The notes under the pieces: model-generated
Told to the model about the DNA's origin: nothing
Database searches by the model: none
The model's input: the letters and a program-made list of their open reading frames with translations, nothing else
Assembly: GCF_000425745.1 (NCBI RefSeq)
Contig: NZ_AUEA01000015.1
Coordinates: 1 to 64,000, forward strand
Direction of reading: 5' to 3'
DNA length: 64,000 nucleotides
From: Pseudomonas cremoricolorata DSM 17059 = NBRC 16634
Lineage (GTDB): Bacteria > Pseudomonadota > Gammaproteobacteria > Pseudomonadales > Pseudomonadaceae
Program-made: the position numbers and the translations under genes
In this document: positions 10,165 through 17,532 of the stretch, piece by piece
Numbering within the stretch: the stretch's first letter is position 1
Layout: every line of letters starts with the position of its first letter

Positions 10165-11115
10165 CTATTGCTGAGCAAACCTCATCTCCCGACTCTCCCC
10201 ACTCAACAACCCTTCATTGGCCTCGGTCACCTGCCGAATGTAATCCCACAACAAAGTAATCCGCTTCAACGTGCGCAGATCCTCCCGGCAGTACATCCAG
10301 AACTGCCTGGTGACTTCGATTTCATTCGGCAGCACGGCGACCAGGCGGGGGTCTTGTGCGGCGAGGAAGCAGGGCAGGATGGCCAGGCCGCGGCCTTGCA
10401 GGGTGGCGGTGTACTGGGCGATGACGCTGGTGCTGCGCAGGTGCGCCTGGGCGCCGGGGATGAGGTTGTTGAGGTAGAGCAGTTCGGAGCTGAAGGCCAG
10501 GTCGTCGACGTAGCTGATGAACGGGTGCTGGCGCAGGTCGCTGACCTGGGTGATGGGCGTGTGGCGGTTTAGATAATCCTGGGTGGCGTACAGGCGCAGG
10601 CGGTAGTCGCACAGTTTGCAGCACACGTAGGGGCCGTGCTCCGGGCGCTCGAGGGCGATGACGATGTCGGCCTCGCGCTTGGACAGGCTGATGAAATGCG
10701 GCAGCGGCAGGATATCGACGGAGATCGCCGGGAAGGCTTCGACGAAGTGGCTCAGTTGCGGGGTGATGAAGAAGCTGCCGAAGCCTTCCGTGCAGCCCAT
10801 GCGCACATGCCCGGACAGCGCCATGCTCGACCCCGACACCTGCTCGCAGGCCATGTGCAGGGTGCTTTCGATGGATTCGGCATAACCCAGCAGGCGCTGG
10901 CCTTCGCGGGTCACGACGAAGCCTGCGCTGCGCGACTTTTCGAACAGCAGCGTGCCCAGGGCACTTTCCAGCGAGGCGATGCGCCGCGACACGGTGGTGT
11001 AGTCGACGCTCAGGCGTTTGGCTGCGCTGCTGGCCTTGCGCGTGCGCGCCACTTCGAGGAAGAACTTGAGGTCATCCCAGTTCAGCGCACTGAGCGGTGT
11101 AGGGTCTTTTTGCAT
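10165..11115 (-). CDS. LysR-type regulator, divergent from mmsAB
   Basis: A 316-residue LysR-family regulator. The N-terminal winged helix-turn-helix is clear (DLKFFLEVARTRKASSAAKRLS, then YTTVSRRIASLE), followed by a substrate-binding effector domain. The divergent mmsA-mmsB pair is the likely target, so it may sense an intermediate of valine or methylmalonate-semialdehyde metabolism; this is inferred from position. In-frame ATGs at 11157 and 11175 would extend the protein, but both lie within or beside a perfect dyad that looks like the operator, so I prefer the ATG giving MQKDPTPLSAL. It is not the AraC-type MmsR of P. aeruginosa. Confidence 0.85.
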   Translation of the reverse strand: MQKDPTPLSALNWDDLKFFLEVARTRKASSAAKRLSVDYTTVSRRIASLESALGTLLFEKSRSAGFVVTREGQRLLGYAESIESTLHMACEQVSGSSMALSGHVRMGCTEGFGSFFITPQLSHFVEAFPAISVDILPLPHFISLSKREADIVIALERPEHGPYVCCKLCDYRLRLYATQDYLNRHTPITQVSDLRQHPFISYVDDLAFSSELLYLNNLIPGAQAHLRSTSVIAQYTATLQGRGLAILPCFLAAQDPRLVAVLPNEIEVTRQFWMYCREDLRTLKRITLLWDYIRQVTEANEGLLSGESREMRFAQQ

Positions 11116-11143
11116 GTTGATCCGGTTTTTTTGTGCGTTCTTA

Positions 11144-11179
11144 TGGGATGAATGCATATCTATACTCGAATTCATCCCA
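11144..11179. promoter_or_regulatory. Perfect 10-bp dyad, likely LysR operator
   Basis: TGGGATGAAT (11144-11153) and ATTCATCCCA (11170-11179) form a perfect inverted repeat with a 16-base spacer. It lies in the 125-bp gap between the LysR gene and mmsA, whose start is 62 bases away. LysR-family sites are imperfect to perfect dyads placed in just this way between regulator and target. Binding by the adjacent regulator is inferred. Confidence 0.6.
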
Positions 11180-11240
11180 GCGGCGCTATCTCATCCGGCG
11201 CCACCAATCGCGTCCCGACAATAATTCCAAGGAGCCGCCG

Positions 11241-12776
11241 ATGAACGCAGTGAACCCCGCCCATACCAACGAACGCACCCAGGTCGAGCAGGTCAAGCTG
11301 CTGATCGATGGGCAGTGGCGTGAATCGACCTCCAGCGAGTGGCGCGACATCGTCAACCCAGCCACCCAGGAGGTGCTGGCGCAAGTGCCGTTCGCCACCG
11401 AGGCGGAACTGAGCGAGGCGGTAGCCGCCGCGCAGAAGGCCTTCCACAGCTGGCGCGACACCCCCATCGGCGCACGCATGCGCATCATGCTCAAGTTCCA
11501 GGCGTTGATTCGCGAACACAGCAAGCGCATCGCCCAGACCCTCAGCGCCGAGCAGGGCAAGACCCTGGCCGATGCCGAAGGTGACATTTTCCGTGGCCTG
11601 GAAGTGGTCGAGCACGCGGCCTCCATCGGCAGCCTGCAAATGGGCGAGTTCGCCGAGAACGTTGCCGGTGGTGTCGACACCTACACCCTGCGCCAGCCGA
11701 TCGGGGTCTGTGCCGGCATCACGCCGTTCAACTTTCCGGCGATGATTCCGCTGTGGATGTTCCCCATGGCCATCGTCTGCGGCAATACCTTCGTGCTCAA
11801 ACCTTCCGAACAGGACCCGCTGTCGACCGTGATGCTGGTCGAGCTGGCGCTGGAAGCCGGCGTGCCGCCCGGGGTGCTCAACGTGGTGCACGGCGGTAAA
11901 CAGGTGGTCGACGGGCTGTGCACTCACCCGGACATCAAGGCGATTTCCTTCGTCGGTTCCACCGAGGTGGGCACCCACGTGTACAACCTCGCCAGCCAGC
12001 ACGGCAAGCGAGTGCAATCGATGATGGGGGCGAAGAACCATGCCGTGGTGCTGCCCGATGCCAACCGCACGCAGACCGTCAACGCGCTGGTCGGTGCCGC
12101 CTTCGGCGCGGCCGGGCAGCGCTGCATGGCGACCTCGGTGGCGGTGCTGGTGGGCAAGGCCCGCGAATGGTTGCCCGACATCAAGGCTGCCGCCAGCAAG
12201 CTCAAGGTCAACGCCGGTTGCGAGGCGGGCACCGATGTCGGTCCGGTGGTGTCGCGCCGGGCGCTGGAGCGTGTGCTCGGGCTGATCGAAAGCGGTGTCA
12301 GCGAGGGCGCGAACCTTGAACTGGACGGCCGGGGCGTGCAGGTGCCGGGCTACGAGCAGGGCAACTTCGTCGGCCCGACGCTGTTCTCGGGGGTGACCAC
12401 CGAGATGCAGATCTACACTAAGGAGATCTTCGGCCCAGTGCTGGTGACCCTTGAGGTCGACACCCTCGATGAGGCCATTGCGCTGGTCAACCGCAACCCC
12501 TTCGGCAACGGCACCGGGCTGTTCACGCAAAGTGGTGCGGCGGCGCGCAAGTTCCAGAATGAAATCGACGTTGGCCAGGTGGGCATCAACATTCCGATTC
12601 CGGTGCCGGTACCGTTCTTCAGCTTTACCGGCTCGCGCGGCTCCAAGCTCGGCGACCTCGGCCCGTACGGCAAGCAAGTGGTGCAGTTCTACACTCAGAC
12701 CAAGACCGTGACCGCACGCTGGTTCGACGATGACAGCGCCGATCAGGGCGTCAACACCACCATCAGCCTGCGTTGA
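11241..12776 (+). CDS. mmsA: Methylmalonate-semialdehyde dehydrogenase (CoA-acylating)
   Basis: MmsA oxidises methylmalonate semialdehyde (or malonate semialdehyde) with CoA and NAD+ to propionyl-CoA (or acetyl-CoA), the last step of valine degradation. The 511-residue product is a full aldehyde dehydrogenase: cofactor region ITPFNFPAMIPLWM (typical of the CoA-acylating MMSDH branch), SFVGSTEVG, catalytic Cys in GAAGQRCMA (about residue 295), and the EIFGPVL segment. The ATG is chosen because AAGGAG ends six bases before it; the longer reading frame crosses the operator. The mmsB gene follows after ten bases. Confidence 0.95.
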   Translation: MNAVNPAHTNERTQVEQVKLLIDGQWRESTSSEWRDIVNPATQEVLAQVPFATEAELSEAVAAAQKAFHSWRDTPIGARMRIMLKFQALIREHSKRIAQTLSAEQGKTLADAEGDIFRGLEVVEHAASIGSLQMGEFAENVAGGVDTYTLRQPIGVCAGITPFNFPAMIPLWMFPMAIVCGNTFVLKPSEQDPLSTVMLVELALEAGVPPGVLNVVHGGKQVVDGLCTHPDIKAISFVGSTEVGTHVYNLASQHGKRVQSMMGAKNHAVVLPDANRTQTVNALVGAAFGAAGQRCMATSVAVLVGKAREWLPDIKAAASKLKVNAGCEAGTDVGPVVSRRALERVLGLIESGVSEGANLELDGRGVQVPGYEQGNFVGPTLFSGVTTEMQIYTKEIFGPVLVTLEVDTLDEAIALVNRNPFGNGTGLFTQSGAAARKFQNEIDVGQVGINIPIPVPVPFFSFTGSRGSKLGDLGPYGKQVVQFYTQTKTVTARWFDDDSADQGVNTTISLR

Positions 12777-12786
12777 GGAGACCACC

Positions 12787-13674
12787 ATGCGTATCGCATT
12801 CATCGGCCTGGGCAACATGGGCGCGCCCATGGCGCGCAACTTGCTCAAGGCCGGGCATCAACTGAATCTGTTCGATCTCAACCAGGCGGTGCTGGCCGAA
12901 CTCGCCGAGCTGGGCGGGCAGATCAGCGCCTCGCCAAAGGCGGCGGCTGCCGATGCCGACGCAGTGATCACCATGCTGCCTGCGGCGGCCCACGTGCGCA
13001 GCGTCTACCTGGGTGATGACGGCGTGTTGTCGGGCATCCGCGCCGGCACGCCGGCCTTGGATTGCAGCACCATCGATCCGCAGACGGCCCGCGATGTGTC
13101 CGAGGCGGCAGCGGCCAAGGGGGTAGACCTGGGCGATGCGCCGGTGTCGGGCGGCACTGGCGGAGCGGCGGCAGGCACCCTGACCTTCATGGTCGGCGCC
13201 AGCGCCGAACTGTTCGCCACCTTCAAGCCAGTGCTCGAGCAGATGGGCCGCAATATCGTGCATTGCGGTGGCGTCGGCACCGGGCAAATCGCCAAGATCT
13301 GCAACAACCTGCTGCTGGGTATCTCGATGGTGGGGGTGTCCGAGGCCATGGCCCTGGGCGATGCGCTGGGTATCGACACCCAGGTACTGGCCGGCATCAT
13401 CAACAGCTCGACCGGCCGTTGCTGGAGCTCGGATACCTACAACCCCTGGCCCGGGGTGATCGACACTGCGCCCGCTGCCCGTGGCTATACCGGTGGTTTT
13501 GGCGCTGAGCTGATGCTCAAGGACCTGGGCCTTGCCACCGAGGCAGCACGCCAGGCGCACCAGCCAGTGATTCTCGGCGCGGTGGCGCAGCAGCTGTACC
13601 AGGCGATGAGCCTGCGCGGCGAGGGCGGCAAGGATTTCTCGGCGATCGTCGAGGGCTATCGAAGGAAGGGCTGA
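12787..13674 (+). CDS. mmsB: 3-hydroxyisobutyrate dehydrogenase
   Basis: MmsB oxidises 3-hydroxyisobutyrate to methylmalonate semialdehyde with NAD+, supplying the substrate of MmsA. The 295-residue protein opens with the Rossmann motif FIGLGNMGAPMARNL (residues 4-18), has the substrate-site segment DAPVSGGTGGAAAGTL (about 118-133) and the catalytic Lys in GQIAKICNN (about residue 170). GAGGAG lies six bases before the ATG and directly after mmsA, so the two genes form one operon. A REP-like hairpin separates it from the convergent cupin gene. Confidence 0.95.
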   Translation: MRIAFIGLGNMGAPMARNLLKAGHQLNLFDLNQAVLAELAELGGQISASPKAAAADADAVITMLPAAAHVRSVYLGDDGVLSGIRAGTPALDCSTIDPQTARDVSEAAAAKGVDLGDAPVSGGTGGAAAGTLTFMVGASAELFATFKPVLEQMGRNIVHCGGVGTGQIAKICNNLLLGISMVGVSEAMALGDALGIDTQVLAGIINSSTGRCWSSDTYNPWPGVIDTAPAARGYTGGFGAELMLKDLGLATEAARQAHQPVILGAVAQQLYQAMSLRGEGGKDFSAIVEGYRRKG

Positions 13675-13708
13675 GGGACTGTGGGGCAGTACAGCGGGTA
13701 GGTGCGAC

Positions 13709-13753
13709 CGGCCCATCGCGGCTGAACCGGAGTGCCGGCCGGTTCAGCCGCGA
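13709..13753. repeat. REP-like inverted repeat between mmsB and the cupin gene
   Basis: TCGCGGCTGAACCGG (13716-13730) and CCGGTTCAGCCGCGA (13739-13753) are a perfect 15-bp inverted repeat with an 8-base loop, preceded by GGCCCA. It shares the GGCC-A-TCGCGGCT core with repeats after ggt and after the cio operon. It lies between two convergent genes and probably also stops transcription from both sides. Confidence 0.7.
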
Positions 13754-13771
13754 ATCCGCCGAGTAAACGGA

Positions 13772-14116
13772 TCAGGCGAAAACGAAGTACTTGCGCACGG
13801 TCTCGACCACTTCCCAGGTGCCTTTCATCCCCGGTTCGATGACGAACACGTCGCCGCCCTTGAGGTGCTTGGGCTCTTCGCCTTCGGGGGTGATGATGCA
13901 GTAGCCTTCGAGGAAGTGGCAGAACTCCCACTTGTCGTAGTTGACCTCGAATTTGCCTGGGGTGCAGATCCAGGTGCCCATGATCTTGCTGCCGTCAGCC
14001 GACAGGTAGGCGTTGAGGTTGACCGTGTGCGGCTCGCCGCCGATGCGTTTCCACTTGGTGGCGTCGACTATCGGAGTGGGGCAGGTTTCGCGCAGGACGG
14101 TGATGAAATCAGACAT
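13772..14116 (-). CDS. Cupin-domain protein (DUF861/cupin_3 type)
   Basis: The 114-residue protein is a single cupin of the cupin_3 (DUF861) group: the segment EFCHFLEGYCIITPEGEEP followed by GGDVFVIEPGMKGTWEVVE matches its two conserved motifs. Relatives include ureidoglycine aminohydrolase-like proteins and many of unknown role. The start MSDFITVLRE is preceded by CAGGAG at about eight bases; an upstream extension has no such support. It is monocistronic, transcribed towards mmsB. Function is unknown. Confidence 0.75.
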   Translation of the reverse strand: MSDFITVLRETCPTPIVDATKWKRIGGEPHTVNLNAYLSADGSKIMGTWICTPGKFEVNYDKWEFCHFLEGYCIITPEGEEPKHLKGGDVFVIEPGMKGTWEVVETVRKYFVFA

Positions 14117-14223
14117 GTGCAGGCTCCTGAAAGGTCGCTGGATGACAGGCCACCATAGGCCCATCCCGCGCACGTCAGTTGCCTGCACTCGACCTTTAGC
14201 TGTCTCTTCGCGCTATCGCAGGC

Positions 14224-15156
14224 TCATGCCCACCAGTACCGCACGAAGTGGAAGAACACCGGCGCTGCGAAGCACACCGAGTCGATGCGATCGAGCATGC
14301 CGCCGTGGCCTTCGATCATGTGGCCCCAGTCCTTGACCCCACGGTCGCGCTTGATCGCCGACATCACCAGCCCGCCGAAGAAGCCCATGGCGTTGACGGT
14401 CAGCGCCATCAGCGCCGCCTGCCAGAAGTTGAACGGGGTGATCCAGCACAGCAGGGCGCCGATCAGGGTGGCCAGCGCCACGCCGCCGAGCAGGCCTTCG
14501 AGGGTCTTGGACGGCGACAGGTTGGGCGCCACCTTGCGCTTGCCGAACAGCTTGCCGCACACGTACTGCAGCACGTCGCTGAGCTGCACCACCATGATCA
14601 GCCAGGCGATCAGCAGCAGGTTGCGCCCTTCATAGCCGGGAATCTCCAGGGTCATCAACGCCGGTACCGCCGACACGCAGTACACCGCGATCATCAGCCC
14701 CCACTGCACCTTCGAGGCCCGTTCGAGGAAGCGCGTGGTGTCGCCGCCGAGGCTTGCGAGAATCGGCAACAGCAGGAACAGGTAGACCGGAATGAAGATG
14801 CTGAACAGGCCGTACCAGTCGCTGGCGATCAGCAGGTATTGCACCGGCAGTGCCAGGTAGAAGGCGGCCGCCAGCGCCGGGTAGTCGCTGCGCCGGGTTG
14901 GGGTCAGGGTCATGAATTCGCGCAGCGCGTAGAACGACACGCAGTAGAACAGCACGATCACGCCGTATTTGCCGAATATGAAGGCGATGCCGATGACCAG
15001 CACCATCACCCACCAGGCGTTGATGCGTGCGTTGAGGTTGTCGATAACGGCATGCGGGCCGGGGCCGGCGCGCCATTTCAGCAAGCGGCCGATCAGGCTG
15101 GCGAGCAGCAGCAGGGCGCCGATGCCGGCGAACAGCGAAAGGGTGTTGTCATCCAT
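14224..15156 (-). CDS. ynbB: CdsA-like phosphatidate cytidylyltransferase (YnbB-like)
   Basis: A 310-residue polytopic protein of the CdsA family, which makes CDP-diacylglycerol from CTP and phosphatidic acid. About eight membrane segments are visible, and the C-terminal part carries family residues: SDVLQYVCGKLFGKRKVAPNLSPSKTLEG, followed by DRGVKDWGHMIEGHGGMLDRIDS, which matches the CdsA signature with its Asp residues. It starts one base after the stop of the acyltransferase gene and is last in the six-gene lipid operon. The housekeeping CdsA would be elsewhere, so this copy is probably dedicated to the operon's own product. The ynbB symbol is by analogy with the E. coli cluster. Confidence 0.85.
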   Translation of the reverse strand: MDDNTLSLFAGIGALLLLASLIGRLLKWRAGPGPHAVIDNLNARINAWWVMVLVIGIAFIFGKYGVIVLFYCVSFYALREFMTLTPTRRSDYPALAAAFYLALPVQYLLIASDWYGLFSIFIPVYLFLLLPILASLGGDTTRFLERASKVQWGLMIAVYCVSAVPALMTLEIPGYEGRNLLLIAWLIMVVQLSDVLQYVCGKLFGKRKVAPNLSPSKTLEGLLGGVALATLIGALLCWITPFNFWQAALMALTVNAMGFFGGLVMSAIKRDRGVKDWGHMIEGHGGMLDRIDSVCFAAPVFFHFVRYWWA

Positions 15157-15157
15157 G

Positions 15158-15781
15158 TCAGGCGTCCTTGGGGGCCAGGTTCAACAGGGCTTCACGGGCC
15201 CGTTCGAGAAACGCCGGTTTGCTTTCATCGGCCGCGGCGTGCAGCGGTTCGCCAAAGCTCAGGGTGCACAGCAACGGCAGTGGCAGCGCGCGACCCTTGG
15301 GCATGACGCGGTTGAGGTTGGCGATCCACACTGGCACCAGCTCGATCTGCGGGTTGGCCGCGGCCAGGTGGAACAGGCCGCTCTTGAACGGCAACAGTTG
15401 CTCTTCGCCGAGGTTGCGCGTGCCTTCCGGGAAGAAGATCAGCGAGTCACCCTGGCCCAGCGCATCGAGCACCGGTTGCAGCGGGTTGTCGCCTGGCTCG
15501 CCGCGCTGGCGGTCGATCAGCACGCCGTTGAACACCTTGCGGATGAGGAATTCACGGATGCCAGGTTTGCACCAGTAATCGGCGCCCGCCACCGGCCGCG
15601 CGTGCTTGCGCAGTTCGGCTGGCAGTGACGCCCACAGCAGCACGAAATCGCCGTGGCTGCTGTGGTTGGCGTAGTACAGGCGTTGCACCGGCTGCGGTGT
15701 GCAGCCGAGCCACAACGCCCGCGCGCCGGTGATCAGGCGCGCGGCGGAAGTGATGGCGAAGGCGGTAAGGTCAGCGAACAT
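15158..15781 (-). CDS. PlsC-type 1-acyl-glycerophosphate acyltransferase
   Basis: A 207-residue acyltransferase of the PlsC (lysophosphatidic acid acyltransferase) family. The catalytic HX4D motif is present as NHSSHGD (about residues 39-45) and the acceptor-binding motif as FFPEGTRN (about 116-123). One N-terminal hydrophobic stretch suggests membrane association. Its likely reaction is acylation of a lysophospholipid-like substrate to supply the CdsA-like enzyme encoded one base downstream. As I recall, the four-gene E. coli ynb cluster lacks such a gene, so the Pseudomonas version looks more complete. Confidence 0.85.
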   Translation of the reverse strand: MFADLTAFAITSAARLITGARALWLGCTPQPVQRLYYANHSSHGDFVLLWASLPAELRKHARPVAGADYWCKPGIREFLIRKVFNGVLIDRQRGEPGDNPLQPVLDALGQGDSLIFFPEGTRNLGEEQLLPFKSGLFHLAAANPQIELVPVWIANLNRVMPKGRALPLPLLCTLSFGEPLHAAADESKPAFLERAREALLNLAPKDA

Positions 15782-15790
15782 GGGTGGGGA

Positions 15791-16225
15791 TCATCCGATG
15801 AAAGGCAGTGTCAGCAGGGTAGCCAACAGCAGCACGGTCTGTAGGGCAAAACACAGGGTCTGGCGGCGCAGCAGGCGCAACGCGCCCTGGCAGCGCGAAT
15901 CCCAGCTGCGTGGGGCAGGGCTCGGCGGCTTAAGGCGCAGGTCGGTCAATGCCTGGTCGAGGGCCTGGGTGTCTTCCATGAGTGTCGCGTGGCGGGCGGC
16001 AAGGCTTGCGAACAGCTCGGCATCCAGCGCCACCCGCATGGCCCAGTACTTGTGCGCCAGGCCCAACAGCACCAGCACGGCGCACAGCAGGCTGGCGCTG
16101 AGGGCCAGCTTCAGCCCCAGCAATGGAGTCAGCGCATAGCCGAGGGCGAGCAGGCTGATGCCATCGGACACCCGTTCGAGCTGCGCGCCACGGCGCAACA
16201 GGCTGGCGGTCAGCAGCAACTTCAT
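15791..16225 (-). CDS. Unknown membrane protein of the lipid operon
   Basis: I do not recognise this 144-residue protein. It has a hydrophobic N-terminal half with two close membrane segments (about residues 20-60), a polar middle rich in Leu, Ala and Asp (about 64-103), and a C-terminal membrane segment (about 121-142). The start overlaps the stop of the PAP2/phosphatase gene (ATGA) and the acyltransferase follows after nine bases. It is therefore co-translated with the lipid enzymes and may be a scaffold or membrane subunit of them; that is only inferred from position. Confidence 0.7.
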   Translation of the reverse strand: MKLLLTASLLRRGAQLERVSDGISLLALGYALTPLLGLKLALSASLLCAVLVLLGLAHKYWAMRVALDAELFASLAARHATLMEDTQALDQALTDLRLKPPSPAPRSWDSRCQGALRLLRRQTLCFALQTVLLLATLLTLPFIG

Positions 16226-17532
16226 TGCGTCCGCTCCAGCACCTGCAACGCCTGGCGGTGCGCTGCACGCAACACCACCCCGGGACGCGCCTGACGCACC
16301 TGCGCCAACGCCTGCTCAAGGGTGGCGCAGCGACCGCTCGCCAGCAGCCAGGCCACCACTGCGCTGGCGCTGCGCGAGTAGCCCAAGGCGCAGCACACCA
16401 GCAGCGGGCCATGGCCACGCAAACGCTCGATGACCTCGGCCGCCGCGGCCAGGGTGGCGTGCTCTGGGGCGATCAGGTCGAGGCTGGGCAGGCTGCGGTA
16501 GTGCGCCACCCTGGCCCGGCAGGGCAATTCGGCGCACAGGTCGACGATGGCCGCAAAGCCGCTCGCCTGGCCGGCACTGGGCAGGCGCCCGAGGTACACC
16601 CCGGCACACACTTCATCGGCCTGCGGGTAGCGCCGGGTCCACAGCCGCGAGTTGAGCCAGGCTGCCGCCAGGTACGGCGCCAGCAGCCAGCAGGCGGCGC
16701 TGGACAAGCGCCCATCGCCGCCTTTCTGGAACCCCGTGGGCCCCAGCCAGGCGTAGTGCATTGCCACCAGGCTCAACGACAGCGCTGGCCAGAGCAACAG
16801 CAGCGAAGCGCCCGCAAGGCTCAGTGCCAGCGTCAGCAGCAGGGCCGCGCCCAGCGCGTAGCTCGCCGCCAGTGCCCAGCGCTTGCCCTCACGGGCAAGG
16901 CTCGCCTGCTGCCAGGGCAATGCACCCTGGCCCGGCCATAGCCATACGCACAACAGCCCCACCGCAGCGCCGCTGGGCACGTCGATGAAGTGGTGCTGCC
17001 AAGTGGTCAGCACCGACACACCGATCAGCGCCATCCAGCCATGCACCAGCCAGCGCCAGGGCTGGCGCTGCACGTGGCGGGCGAACATCGTCCAGATGAT
17101 CACCAGCAGGGCGATGTGCAGCGAGGGCGCCTGGTTGAACGGTTTGTCGAAGCCCATCAGCACGTCGAACATCACCCCGAACAGCCCCTCCAGGGCCGGT
17201 CGCTCGAAGGTGAAACGCAACGGCCAGAGCAGGAAGCCGATCACGCACAGCACCTGGGCGGTGAGCAGTGCCAGGGCGTGGCGATCCATTTCCCGGCGGC
17301 TCAGTGGCAACAGGAACGACAGCCCGTAGAGCAGATCGATCGACCAGTACGGGACGATGGTCCACGGCCACAGCGGCAGGTGCCGCTCCCAGTCGAACAC
17401 CAGGCTGCCGACGTCGGCGCGGCCCGCGCTGTAGGTGTTGCTCAGGCCATAGCTGAGGAAGAACAGCGGGCCGAGCAAGAGCAGCCACAACAACCCGCGG
17501 CGGATCAGCCGCGGCTCGCGGGCTGGGTTCAT
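16222..17532 (-). CDS. ynbD: PAP2 lipid phosphatase fused to dual-specificity phosphatase (YnbD-like)
   Basis: The 436-residue protein has two parts. The membrane N-terminal part is a PAP2 domain, with SLHIALLV and HHFIDVPSGAAVG supplying the conserved Ser-x-His and His-x4-Asp residues (about 138-190). After further membrane segments, the cytoplasmic C-terminal part is a dual-specificity/tyrosine phosphatase with the CX5R loop CCALGYSRSASAV (about 380-392), with its catalytic Cys and Arg. Both active sites look complete. PAP2 enzymes dephosphorylate lipid phosphates; the second domain might act on a phosphoinositide-like or phosphoglycerol head group. It overlaps both neighbours by four bases. 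Confidence 0.85.
   Translation of the reverse strand: MNPAREPRLIRRGLLWLLLLGPLFFLSYGLSNTYSAGRADVGSLVFDWERHLPLWPWTIVPYWSIDLLYGLSFLLPLSRREMDRHALALLTAQVLCVIGFLLWPLRFTFERPALEGLFGVMFDVLMGFDKPFNQAPSLHIALLVIIWTMFARHVQRQPWRWLVHGWMALIGVSVLTTWQHHFIDVPSGAAVGLLCVWLWPGQGALPWQQASLAREGKRWALAASYALGAALLLTLALSLAGASLLLLWPALSLSLVAMHYAWLGPTGFQKGGDGRLSSAACWLLAPYLAAAWLNSRLWTRRYPQADEVCAGVYLGRLPSAGQASGFAAIVDLCAELPCRARVAHYRSLPSLDLIAPEHATLAAAAEVIERLRGHGPLLVCCALGYSRSASAVVAWLLASGRCATLEQALAQVRQARPGVVLRAAHRQALQVLERTQ

Noticed and set aside
11172..12848. 558-codon minus-strand frame over mmsA
   Set aside because: Antisense to a full aldehyde dehydrogenase and rich in His, Arg and Gly; not coding.
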